Position numbers and translations under genes: made by a program | In this document: positions 25,601 through 44,496 of the stretch, piece by piece | Position numbering within the stretch: position 1 is the stretch's first letter | Layout: every line of letters begins with the position of its first letter | The notes under the pieces: generated by a model | Databases searched by the model: none | Told to the model about the DNA's origin: nothing | What the model saw: only the letters and a program-made list of their open reading frames with translations | Assembly (NCBI RefSeq): GCF_037038585.1 | Contig: NC_092541.1 | Span: 3,159,445-3,223,444, forward strand | Origin: Patagioenas fasciata | Lineage: Eukaryota; Chordata; Aves; Columbiformes; Columbidae | Direction of reading: 5' to 3' | DNA: 64,000 nucleotides

Positions 25601-26690
25601 AATTAATGACAAATCACGGGTGTCCTCGCCAGCCCCGACCCCCCGCACCCGAGGTGCCACCGCGTCCCTTCTCCCGCCCCCCGGGCGGCGGCCGGACCGG
25701 GCTCGGCCCCCCGGGATGTTCCGTTCTGCTGTTTATTTTCCCGCAGCCGCCGCCGGGCCCGGAGCTCCCGGCACCGCAACACAAATCGCTCCGAAACAGG
25801 TGGTTTTGTCCCCAAAATGCTGCGGTGGGCGGGCGGGGCTGCCGGACCGGCGGCTGGTTTGCGGGAGCCCGAACCGGGATCGCGGGTCCCCCCCGGGCAC
25901 GCGTCTCTCGCCGCCCGGAGTCGGTTCCGGTGCTGCCCGGAGTCGGGTCGGTGCTGCCGGACCCACCGCGGCTGCTGCTGCGCCGGCTCCGGTACCGGCT
26001 GCCCCCCCACGCCGCCCGCGGAGCGGCATCGGTGCCGATTCACGCCCGGTCACTCCGGGTGCTGCCGGTACCGGCGGGGCTGACTCATGCACGGCCGGTG
26101 CTTGGAGGCTCCTGCCCGGTCAGCGCTCCTGGTATCGGTGGCAGCCGCACCGCTCCTCCGAGAGCCGCACTGGGTGGGGACCCTCAGGCACCGGCCGCCC
26201 CGGTCCCCGCAGGGTCCTACCGGATCGGCACCTCCCGGTACCGGCACCGGCCGCCCCGGTGCAGCCTCACGCCTGATCAGCCCCCGGAGCCTCCTTACCG
26301 GGTGGGAATGTCCCGGGAGCGCCCGGCTCGCTGCGGTGCCGGTGGGTGCGCGGGCAGCCCGGCGGTGCCTGGGGCCGGTACCGGGAGCGCGGTCCGGTGC
26401 GGCGGGGCCGGCGCCGCTGCCGGGACTGCAGCGAGCGCGGCCCCTTTAAAGCAACGCAAACGGCGCCGCGCGCGGCCCCGCGGCACAACCGCAGTCCCTG
26501 ACGTCACCGCCAGCGCAGCCAATGGCAGCCGCTCTGGCGCGCACCAAAGGGGCGGGGGCCTCCATAGCCACGCCCCCTCCACCGAGGGCGGGGGAGACAT
26601 AAAGGCGCCGCTCCCGCCGCCCCCCCTCCGCGGCAACGCAGCCCCGAGAGGCAGAAACCGGCACCGAGCGACGAAACCCCTGCTGGAAAC
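25600..26690. promoter_or_regulatory. CpG-island promoter, no assigned gene
   Basis: Very GC- and CpG-rich. Toward its right edge on the plus strand it has a perfect CRE (TGACGTCA, 26499-26506), a CCAAT box (26519-26523) and a TATA-like CATAAAGG near 26599, in the order and spacing of an inducible plus-strand promoter starting near 26630. An AP-1 word (TGACTCA) stands near 26089. No coding exon is recognised downstream. It may drive a non-coding RNA or, on the minus strand, PHOSPHO1. The long plus-strand frame across it (25594-27021) is a CpG artefact. Confidence 0.6.
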
Positions 26691-29600
26691 AGCCCGTTCA
26701 GCATTTCTTATGACTTGGCCATTTTGGGGCGATTTTGCCCCAAAACAAGTGGCAAAAAAAAAAGCACAAACGCACCCAAAACGCAGCCCCGCGGGTCGGT
26801 GGAGGCTCCGGGCCAAGAAGCCGCCTCACCGGGCACCGCAGCGGCGCCCGGGTCTAATTTTAGGCGAGGCTCAGGGCGGCCCCAGTGACAGGGTGACCCC
26901 AATGACAGGGTGGCCCCGCCAGCACCGTGTCCGCACCCCAAAATACCCTCGGGGGCTCGGGCGGCGCCCCGCGGTATCTGGGGTTTGCAGGACGTGTAAT
27001 TTGTGCCGGAGGCGCCTGTGATAAATAAATAAGGTTTGTTCCGAGGCTGGCGAGGCTGCGGGCAGGGAGGGGACCGGGCTGACAAACGCGCCGTTAAGAC
27101 ACCGCCAGAGGTTGGTTTTGTCCTGCTCTTTAATTAAAAACGTCTAAGAATGGAAGGACGCAAATAGGATCCAGAAGTTCGGTGGAAAGCAGTTTTCTGC
27201 TCCCAGCTCCCAAACGCCACGTTGCCCGGCGCTCCTGGCGTAGCCCCCAAGGGTCTGAAGTTCCCCTATTTTGGCAAAATTCAGAGCTCAGAGCGTTTGT
27301 GCAGCCAAAGCGCGGCTGTTCCGAGAGCTCACGGACAGCGGTAACGACACCGACCCTTCCCACCGGGTTTATGGGGAAAGGTTCTATCGCCCGTTCAGCC
27401 TGAGCCGCTGTCTCTGCTGCTCACGCTGTGTCCCCAGACCCGGGTGGGTTTTGGGTTCCCCCCCCGGAGCTCCAGCATTTGCCAGCGGGTCCAGGGCGAG
27501 GGGAACGCTCTGAAGGACAAACGGCAGCGGGTGCCGATCGCTCCGGCGCCGTCCCGGGGCAGTTTGGCAGGTGATCCCCCCAGTGATTTTCCACGGCGGG
27601 TCTCCTGCCAACCCCCCCAACCAGCCCAGAGCAGCGGGGACGTCCCCGTGTCACCACACGGATCCGCTCCCGGGCTGAACTCCTGGCTTTTCACCAAACA
27701 CAGCGTCTGTGGAGCTGCCTGTCTGTTTGTCCGTCCTGGTCCCCCCTTGCTTTATTCCCCACAGCACACAGGAGCTGGGTGCCAAGTTCAATAGCCCCCA
27801 AACCCAACGAGCCCCTTGTCCTGGCACCCCTGGGCTCCCCACATATTTTGGGGGGGGTTCAAACTGAGGCTTTGGGATACTGGTGGGGGAGCCAGTCCCT
27901 GAGGAACCTGCAATTACAGCTGCTCACACACCCTGTTTCATTTATAGCAACGAGATTTTGGTGGCCGAAAAGGATTTGTATGGTCAATATCGGGAAAAGC
28001 CTCCAGAACTAACCGGCCACAACACAGCAAACTCCCTTCGTTTCATCTCATTTCCCGATGGGGTGACGGTCCCACACAGATCCTGCAGATCCCTCTGCAG
28101 ATCCCCCTCCTCCCCAGCAGAAACGATGGGATCAACCCCCTCACCCCGGGGAGCGATTCCTGATGGGAACAGCCCAGCGCTCCAACAGCAACAGAACAGA
28201 TCGCAAAGCTGTGGTTAATTCAACCTGCTGAGGTTATCTCCTGTAACAACTAACAGGATTTCTGTATTTCTTTCAACAGAGTGGATGGATTACTGTAATC
28301 AATATACGCCTATGGTAATCAATATATGCCTAAAATGAGTAAAGTAAAATCCACTATACACTGTATAAGAAAATCCGGTTGTTTCTCGGTACTAACAACA
28401 AGCTTAAATTTTCACAGACTGCGAGACAACGTTTTGGGCCAAGTAGGAATTTTCCTATGAATTCACCCTAAATCGCTAAACGCGGTTTCTCGAAGTAGGG
28501 GGCAAAGCGCCTGTCCTGCCACCCTCCTCACTCCCTTGGCGATGCCCGGTGAACCACGTTCCGCCACCAACCTCAATGGGACGGGCGGTTCGGTAACGCG
28601 CTGCTCATGCTCCCATTTTTGAGGCCCCGGTTGTTTCCAGCCCCGGAACTCGGTCACGGTGCAGCCGACACCGAATCCACACGCCGCCTTTTCTATTTGC
28701 ACTCTCCAGAAACGGCTCTGGCAGAGGGCGGCGCGGGTGCCCCGACCCGCGGAAATCACAGCGTTGCATAAGAACCAGGGCACTGTTACCCAACCGGGGC
28801 TGGAACAGGACGCAGGTTTAATTTTAAGTGTTGTGAGACCTTTGGACCATAAGTGATATCTGAGGCTTCGCAGAAAGCTGACACCGCCACGCTTGCACTG
28901 TCTCGGGAGGAATAATTTTTCACAGATTTTTGCCTGTACGGAGCAGCTTTAATATAATCGCAAACTGATCCTTATCTCCTTTCTCACAACTGACGCTACC
29001 CCCTGTCTGAAAAACCTTAGGGAGGAAATTCTATAGAAAACTAAAAAGAACTGACGGGGAAACAGTGACGCTGCAGTCAGGGCAGGACCGGATCAGAAAC
29101 AACACAACAGGGACATCTCCTGGGACAGGAACACACTGGATCTCACCGCACGGGCTGCTCGAGCAGACACGCAGGTTAACATCCCTGTGAGCACTTCGAG
29201 AGCCTCTTTTCAACACTTTTTGCTAATAAACCTCATAGTTTTATCAAAGCTTATTGAGAAAGTTGTCTTATGGCATTATGTCATTCTGACGGGGCGCAGG
29301 AGATGAAAGCACACGGGTGTTTCACAGGGAAAGCACAGCGTTGGATGCGTGGCGCTGCACGGTGCTTGGGTTCCTGCTGGAAAAGCAAAGGCAGAAGCTG
29401 TTCTGCACCGGGCTCAGTGGTTCATTGTGCAGCTCCCGATTCACCGGCGCCAACGCAACGCCCCAGTTTTCAGTCACGTCTCCCTGGGAACGCGCAGCAC
29501 GACACGAGGACAAAGTTGCCGCCAGCACGGGCTGCCCCGCGGTCGCTCTTCTCAGATCGGGCTGCGGCGACCGGGCGATGAAACCGCAAAATGAAGGTTG

Positions 29601-30411
29601 CAGACAGGAATGGTGCTTGGCTGTAACGCACCCGCTTTGCTGGCGAGTCGGGCACCGACTGGGCATCAGTTCGTGGGGCTGTCACCGGTTTGGGGTCTGT
29701 GCTGCCTTCTGTCCCGACTTCACCTGGGTGATGCCTGCACTTGGATCAGCTCTCATCAGAAATCTAAACACATTAACTCCAACAGGGCTTGGGGAGAAAG
29801 CAGAAAGCCCAATAATTTTAGCTCCCTGCCTGCCCATCCTTCCTTTCTTTTAATATGTTTTGCAACTTTTCATGTAGGGAAAAATGGTTACTGTGCATTT
29901 CAGAGAAACACGCTAAGTCATGGCTTTGGAATGGAGCAACAGCTCATTTTCGTAACCTGCCCACGCTACTCAAGAAATTCTACTAATTAGTTTTTGCTGC
30001 GTTAGAAAACAAAACCAAAACAAGCAAACAAACCAAAGCCAAACCACGTGCACAAAGAAAACCCCAAACCACAGCCACACACCCCAGATCTCCAGAATCT
30101 CCCCCAGCTGATTCTGGATTTGCAGCTGAAGAGAGGAAGGTGCAACATCGCCTGGTCCCTCTTGGCACCAGCACAAACACCGATTCGGAATGGATGAAGG
30201 TGGCACAGGACACGGCTCTCTGGAATTATCCGGAGAATGCACGGCGCAGACTCGCTGTCTTTAATGCAGAAACGCCGTGCCGAGCTCTGGTTCCAGGCTC
30301 CAGGCTGCGTGCTTGGAGCAGGACGCAGATTCCGCATCCACGCCGACCTCCTTACAGGAGTTTTCTGCCCAGCAGCACATCCTGTACCCCAGAGAAACTA
30401 TAACTGATTCC
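26691..30411. other. Non-coding stretch between the orphan CpG island and a CR1 copy
   Basis: No gene, RNA gene or clear repeat recognised. A minus-strand AATAAA at 27751-27756 could be a distal end of ZNF652 if its 3'UTR is as long as in mammals. An AATAAATAAA at 27023-27032 could end a short plus-strand transcript from the CpG island. Both are guesses. Confidence 0.4.
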
Positions 30412-31195
30412 AATGGGATGAAGTTCAACAAGGCCAAAGTGGTGTGTCCTGCACTTTGGCCACAACAACCCCTTGCAGCGCTCCAGGCTGGCACAGAGTG
30501 GCTGGAGAGCAGTCAGGCAGAAAGGGACCTGGGGGGACTAACGGACAGGAAGCTCAACAGGAGCCAACAGTGTGCCCAGGTGGCCAAGAACGCCAATGGT
30601 GTCCTGTCCTGTATCCAAACCAGCGTGGTCAGCGGGAGAAGGGCAGTGTTCCTTCCCCTGTGCTCTGCATTGGGGAGGCCACACCTGGAGTGTTGTGTTC
30701 AGTTCTGGGCCCCTCAGTTCAGGAAAGAGATTGAAGTGCTGGAGCGGGTCCAGAGAAGAGCAACAAGACTGGGGAAGGGACTTGAACACAAGCCCTATGG
30801 GGAGAGGCTGAGGGAGCTGGGCTTGTTCAGTCTGTAGAAGAGGAGGCTTAGAGCTGAGCTCAGCACTCTCTAGAACGACCTGAAGGGCAGTTCTAGCCAG
30901 GGGGGATTGGGCTCTTCTCCCAGGCAGTCAGCAATAGGACAAGGGGGCATGGGCTTCAACTCTGCCAGGGGAAATTGAGGCTGGAGATTAGAAAGCAATT
31001 CTGTGCAGAGAGAGTGGTCAGCATTGGAATGGCTGCCCAGGGAGGTGCTGGACTCACCGGCCCTGGAGGTTTTGAAACTGAGATTGGCCATGGCACTTAG
31101 TGCCATGATCTGGTCAATGGACTGGAGTTGGACCAAGGGTTGGACTGGATGATCTCTGAGGTCTTTTCCAACCCAGTCCATTCTGTGATTCTGTG
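30412..31195 (+). mobile_element. CR1 LINE fragment with remnant of reverse-transcriptase C-terminal region
   Basis: The longest CR1 copy here, about 0.8 kb, 5' truncated. The left part still reads as the end of CR1 ORF2 (MKFNKAK, QQCAQVAKNANG, RPHLECCVQFWAPQF, RLRELGLFSL) before a stop. The right part is the CR1 3'UTR and ends in the octamer repeat ATTCTGTGATTCTGTG. It lies downstream of ZNF652 in antisense to it. Confidence 0.93.
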
Positions 31196-33664
31196 AACTA
31201 AAAATATTATATGTCCATTAAAAAAAAAAAATATAATCAGGCTGGAAGGCCAGAGGTCTGAAGAACTTCTGTAGGCACTCCTGGAAAACCAGTAGAGCTC
31301 AAAGTTCAGAAGCAGATAAGATATAGGAATAAAGTCATGTTTTCCATTAAGAATCACTCACATCTTAATCACAGTGCAGGACAGAACAGGCTGAAAACAA
31401 CGTCAGCTCGTTTTGTGCTGAGAACGGGCAAGTGCTGATGGACTTCACCTCCAGCCGCTCTCCAGGTGTGTCCCAGGTAACCAGGAGAACCTGTTGGCAT
31501 CGTGTCAAACCACCACGGGCTGTAGTTACGCAGCTCAGACAGTTTAATCTTCCGCAGAAAGGAACTTCATAAGTCTCGGAAGGAAAAAAAACACAAGGTG
31601 TATCATTGCTGTGAACTAAATACTAGAAAAGAAACTGTCCCAGATTTTAGAGTTCTCAATAGCAGCCTAATACTGTGAATTTATTGAGAAGAAAATCATT
31701 TTGCAAAACTGGAATACAATTGATTTACCAATAATTTTTTTAGCATTTAAAAATCATTTAATAACAGGCCTGACCATAAAATAGTGGCACAACAGAAACG
31801 CAGTTGCAAACGTGACGTGGAATGCATAGAACCCCGGGGCGGAGCAGCCGCAGGAAATATAACAGTCATCATCATGAGGGTAAATCCACTGCCAGAAGTG
31901 GCTTCTTCTTCTAGAAGGTAAGGGGGTGTATATAAATATTCTAGAGAAAACATTTAAAAAACCATTATTTTTCAGAAATGCTGGAAAGGGTTTCAGCTCA
32001 CTCAAAAATTAGTAGGTTTGTTGGGCCAAAACTGCCCTTTCTGGTTCCTAAAGTTTCCTATGCGAGTTATGAAAAACTCAATGTTAATGATTAGGTGGTA
32101 GAAAATAGTGGAAAACACCAATGGAGGAGCCAGTTCTCCAGAGAGATGTGGTGTTTCAAGCACAGTGCTCAGCAGCAGAAGTCACGCTGGGAATGATCGC
32201 CACCACCTCTGCTCTCTTGGAAAACCATCAACCGCGTTTGTCACACAAGTCCAGTTCATCACCGAGCAGAACGGGAGGGTCGCCACCTGCCCCACGGATC
32301 TCTGGACCCACCGTTCGCTGGGATTTCATTGAAAAAGCAGCACGGAAGAGCAGGGATTTAAAGAAAAAGAGGACTTACAGTACATGGGGTCTCTGTCTTC
32401 ACTGAAGGTGGCACCAAGTCCCCAGATTGCATAGCGCTGCTGTATTTTAGTTGGAGAGAAGCACAAACCTGACCCAGCAACAGCTCCTTGGGGTTAAACC
32501 TGACAGACCCAGCATCCCAGCCCCCAGCCCTGCACTAAACTTGTCCTTTCCCCTCCTCACCTCCTAGGATTAGAAACAACTCAGAGTTTCCTACCCTATA
32601 ACTGCCAGATTTGCCCAATGTGAGACTCCAAGCCCTGGAGGATCCTCCCACGGTTGGAGCTCCACGGGTACCCACAGCGCCGCGGCAGCTCCTGAACAAC
32701 GTGACTGACCCACCTGTCTCACCGCAGCCCTTCCACCCCACCCGGCACAAACACCCGACTCGGCACCTCCCGCAGCCCCGGGGATTCCACAACGCGACCC
32801 GAAGAGCAGCGCCCCATCCCATCCCCAGCTCCAAAGGAACAGGAGCAGGAACAGCGCGGCCCCACAGCTGAACAGAGGCTGCGAAAAGGGAAACGTTACG
32901 GTTAGAAGGAAAAAAAAAGCTCTACTAAAATAAATTACGTAAAGTTCTGAAATCAACATCACTTTCCAGAGACTCTCAGGTTCCTTTCTTCTCTGAAGCA
33001 CCTTTGAAGTTGTATGGTTTGTAAGAATAACTTTAACTATAGAAGCTATATGCATCTTTTAAGAATCACATTTTGATGATTATAAAAATTTATCTATTAT
33101 ACAACATAGGTCCAGCTACACTGAAAAAATTACACCGCTTATTGAAATACATTTCATTTTAGAAACCGACTACTAAATAGGTCTATACAAAAAACTCTAA
33201 AATAATTTCTGTAGTAAAATAAAGAGTGTGTTAGGAGAGCTACACAAACAAGAAACTTTTTTGCCTTTCTTTATAATGCTCAAATATACTGTGATACGTG
33301 GCTGGCTCACTCCATAGCCGGCACCAAAAGCTGAAAGGAATCCATTACGATACACAGTGATACAATTAATGCTCTGTATTAATCTCACAGCCTTCCCGAT
33401 TAGTACAAAGAAAACCAGGCCTGTCTCCTCTTTGAGGAGAAGTCCAGGATATAAAAGCAAGCATACCTCATCAGCTGATATGAAATTATAAAATTCCACA
33501 AGTCTCAGTATCTGAAATTTATAAAAGTCACCAGTAAAACTCAAGCAAATCGGGTCTCGGTCCTGTTGGTTCCCGGGTTCACACGAGCGCTGCTGATCCA
33601 GAACAGCGTTTCCTCGTTTCTGAACCGGTTCAAGGGAAGAATCAGGATCCTGCGCGGCGCTGGG
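31196..33664 (-). other. ZNF652: ZNF652 3' untranslated region (at least its proximal part)
   Basis: AT-rich, non-coding sequence after the ZNF652 stop. A minus-strand AATAAA at 31680-31685 would give a 2-kb UTR. Mammalian ZNF652 has a longer one, so transcription may continue through the CR1 copy toward 27.7 kb. Confidence 0.5.
31680..31685 (-). terminator. Poly(A) signal AATAAA, minus strand (ZNF652 candidate)
   Basis: TTTATT on the plus strand in AT-rich sequence, 2 kb beyond the stop codon. Context gives only modest support. Confidence 0.3.
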
Positions 33665-40842
<7,178 letters not shown>

Positions 40843-42811
40843 TTGGGGGGCCCTGATTCATGGAGCACCTTTAATCCCAGAAAACCAAGTAAGCAGCTTT
40901 AAATCAGGGTGGGCTCTCAAGACCGACGCCTGTTCCATCTACACAGAATGAACAAAACACGATTCTCTGCTGGTGTTTAGCACTGATGTGTAGGTCACAG
41001 AATTCTGGTATTATGGCAAGAGCAGAGCAGTAGTAATTATTCTTCTGGAGAAAGTTGCCAAGGAACCGTTGAACATTTTATCTATAAAAGACAAGAGAGA
41101 AAACAAAGTCAATTAAAAAAAAAAATCACTAGATTCTTCAGCAAGCTCTTTTGAGTTTGTATCATACAACTGGGGTAAAGCACATGGTGTACTATGTCTG
41201 TGCTGCATCTGCTGGGGGTGGACTGTCCTGCAGCACCACCTCCAGCAAAACTGGCAGTGAGGTACAAACATGCACCTTTTGGGGGGTCAGGACTGCTGCT
41301 GGGCACCCAAGACGCGCAAGGCAGGCTCTTCATCTCAGAATGATGTTCTGCACCCCACAAACATCACCCACAGCAGCCAACGTGTCTCCTGGTTCTGCCC
41401 CCCGAACCAGGCTCACCCCTGCACAGAAACCCCCCGTCCTGCCCCACAGCGGGCACGTCCACCACACAGCGCTCCCTTCACGATCCGCATGAAGAACTTC
41501 AATGGGGATGCTGTGGCTCGCAGCACTAAATCACACCAGGAACACCGTGTCCCCCGCACGTTTCCACCTCGGAGATCCTCACACAGCCTCCTGATTTAAG
41601 GCACTTGTTCTTTTGTCTTGTTCTCCCTTCCCCCAGCTGCTCATTCCTCAGTGCGGCAGCCAAACAATATTACATTTGCCCGTCTAAATCTCACTTGCAG
41701 TTATCCAAGCTGGAACCGGACCAGGACAGCGTTAACTTCCCCTTGCAAAAACTGCCACGTGATCCCTAATGAATACAAGTAATTAAGCTCTCACTTCTAT
41801 TTTCACCGGGACAATTACATTTTGGGAGTGCAGCATTACAACACCAAGCCAAGACGTTTGTGCAGATCACAGGAATACATTGAAACTCCTGACCAAACAG
41901 CACACTCGGAACTAAATCTGTGACTAGAGGATGCAGGAGAGAATTTAGGACAGAGCCTAAGAAACATCCCATGACTAGAGGACAAGGAAGAGCCCCAACA
42001 AAACATGGATGGACCGAGCAGCTCCATGTGAAGAAAACTGGATCCCCAGCTGGAGTCTGGAAACGTCCTTGGGGCTCCACTTGGGCTGAGTCCAGCACAG
42101 GTATGAAACACTTGGATTTTGCACAACAGCCTCACCATTTCTTTATTAGTATTGCAGCAACAATAAAAACCAACCAACCAAAAGCAGTATTACAGACAGG
42201 GATTTTTATGATGCATTTCCTTCCACATCCTACCGGGTTAACATACTCTCCACACTACAAATGCAGTAACTTCCATCCAAATGCCTTCAGATACAATTTA
42301 TATATATATTAGTTTAGCTTTTCCTTTAACAACATCTAATGAATTATTCAGAGGCTCAGAAAGTCACGATGTCATGTAGAAAATGATACCTGATTATTTC
42401 CTCAGCATATGAAGCGTCTCTCAAGTTGCAGCAGCAAATGCGGAATGTTAAGTGAATATTGCTACCAGAATATCGCTATCAGAATACTGCTGGACAGCCA
42501 GAAAGGGCAAAAACTTGTCACCAAAAGGAATCTTTGCTTTGCCTCCGCCCCGCGCTTACTCAAAGTCGAATTATTCTCTTTACACATCCTGCCGTCACTT
42601 CACCTCTGCTCGTTTAAGGAATATTCCGTATAATAAACCACTTTGTACGAACACCGTGCCACTTCAAATGAAAACAACAAAGGGGTTTATTTTAAGTTAT
42701 CAAAGCTGTTTGGTCTCAAAACCACTTCACTATGCAGAACCAACAACCCACTGTCGCTCTGAGCGTGGCGCCCAATCCCTCCAGGGAGCTGCAGCTTTCC
42801 ACCAGAGCCAA

Positions 42812-43040
42812 GCAGAGCGCTCCCTATATGTTTCATGCACACAGCATCAAGCAGAGCCCTCCCTATATGTTTCATGCACACAGCATTAAGCACAGCCCTC
42901 CCTATATGTTTCATGCACACAGCATCAAGCAGAGCCCTCCCCGTATGTTTCAAGCACATAGCACCAAGCAGAGCCCTCCCTGTATGTTTAATGCACACAG
43001 CATCAAGCAGAGCCCTCCCTATACATTCAATGCACACAGT
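42812..43040. repeat. 39-bp minisatellite, about 6 copies, in ZNF652 intron 1
   Basis: Unit TATGTTTCATGCACACAGCA followed by TCAAGCAGAGCCCTCCCTA. Copies diverge by a few bases. Confidence 0.93.
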
Positions 43041-44280
43041 GCACGACCAGACTGTGGACAGTTCTGAGAGACGGGGCTTCAAATACTGCCCAAAATATTG
43101 TAACACAAGATTTCTTCCCTCAAGTTTCTAAGCGAATATTTCCGAGGACACCAAACAGTTTGGGCTCACGGGATGAATTTCAGACGCACTTCGAAAGGGA
43201 GCAACACAGGTTCTGATCAAAAGGCAAAAAGGACACTCAGTTTCAAAGCAAACTCAAAGAAGCCTATGAAGACATAAAACTGAGGAATAACTGTATTACG
43301 AGCACAATGAACCCACACTAACACTTAGTAATCAGAGATCACACAAGAAAGGTTCGCAAGCCTGTGAACATGAAAGGCTCAGCCCAAGGTGCAGCCAGGG
43401 GTGTAGGTGGAGCCGCACGTGCCCGTGGGAGCCGCGCTGCACACAGCGCTTTCTTCTGAACAAAAACCGCATCTCTTCACCTTATCTGTGCTAAAAATAG
43501 AGCCAGTCGGAGCAGAGAGAGCTGGCAGCATTACCTGCCCTGGAAACGGGCACAGAGCAAGCGCCATACACTGAGGTTCATGGCTTTACACGATACGTCC
43601 TCAGTGTGCCCTGAGCAGGACCAGCCTGACGGCCCCGCTGTCCCACACCTTCATCTCACCTGTGATCCCAGTCCTGGCAAACACGATGGAAAGGCCAACA
43701 ATGCTGCTCCCAGCCAGGTGTGAGCAACACAGCTCTGCAGCACATCCCTCAAAGCACCACAGCCTCGACGCTTCCTCACTACAGCTCTTGGGCAATGTGA
43801 ATTCTGAACAGTGTATTAGCAAGAAACGCGTAGAGATCGCAACAGGAAAACACGCGATGTTTGTGAAACGGTCCCGTCACCTGCAGCTCAATTTATCAGC
43901 AAGGTTTCAGAGCACGCGGAAAAAAAGAATAAAGTTTCACTGCACTTGCACAGTTTGCAGAACAGGTGCATGAAACAGAATAGTGCAGAGGCCTAGCGGC
44001 TCCCGCTCAGTGGGAAAACACATCTGGTGCGAGTTACATCATGTCAGCGGATGGTAATCAGGCCTATAACACAAGAGGGAATTATTTATATCAGCGTACA
44101 ATCACTCCTTTCTTGTGCATCTCAGCTGCTTTATATGCAAAAAACCAGAAAATATGCTCTTAAGTGGTAAGTTTTATCTCCAGGCAGAGCCCCAGTCAGC
44201 ACATCCTCAGGGCTTTTGCATCTCCATGAGCGAGTGCTCAAGCCCATGTAAATGCAAAATAAAGACTGACTGGGACTGAG

Positions 44281-44496
44281 GGTCTGTCCTGTCCCCTGGA
44301 GATGGATCTGAGCGGGGCCAGCACCGCAGAGCTGCAGGAAAGGAGGGAGCAGGGTCTGTCCTGTCCCCTGGAGATGGATCTGAGTGGAGTCAGCACCGCA
44401 GAGCTGCAGGAAAGGAGGGAGCAGGGTCTGTCCTGTCCCCTGGAGATGGATCTGAGCGTGGTCAGCACTGCAGAGTTGCAGGAAAGGAGGAAACAA
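44281..44496. repeat. 72-bp tandem triplication in ZNF652 intron 1
   Basis: Three 72-base copies starting at 44281, 44353 and 44425 (each GGTCTGTCCTGTCCCCTGGA...). The third is more diverged at its end. Confidence 0.95.

Noticed and set aside
26640-26704. Minus-strand SGLRC resembling the N-terminus of mammalian PHOSPHO1
   Set aside because: Only five residues match and no splice donor in the right phase was found; likely chance.
25594-27021. 475-codon plus-strand frame
   Set aside because: CpG island with few stop codons; arginine/proline/alanine-rich, no domain, no splice context.
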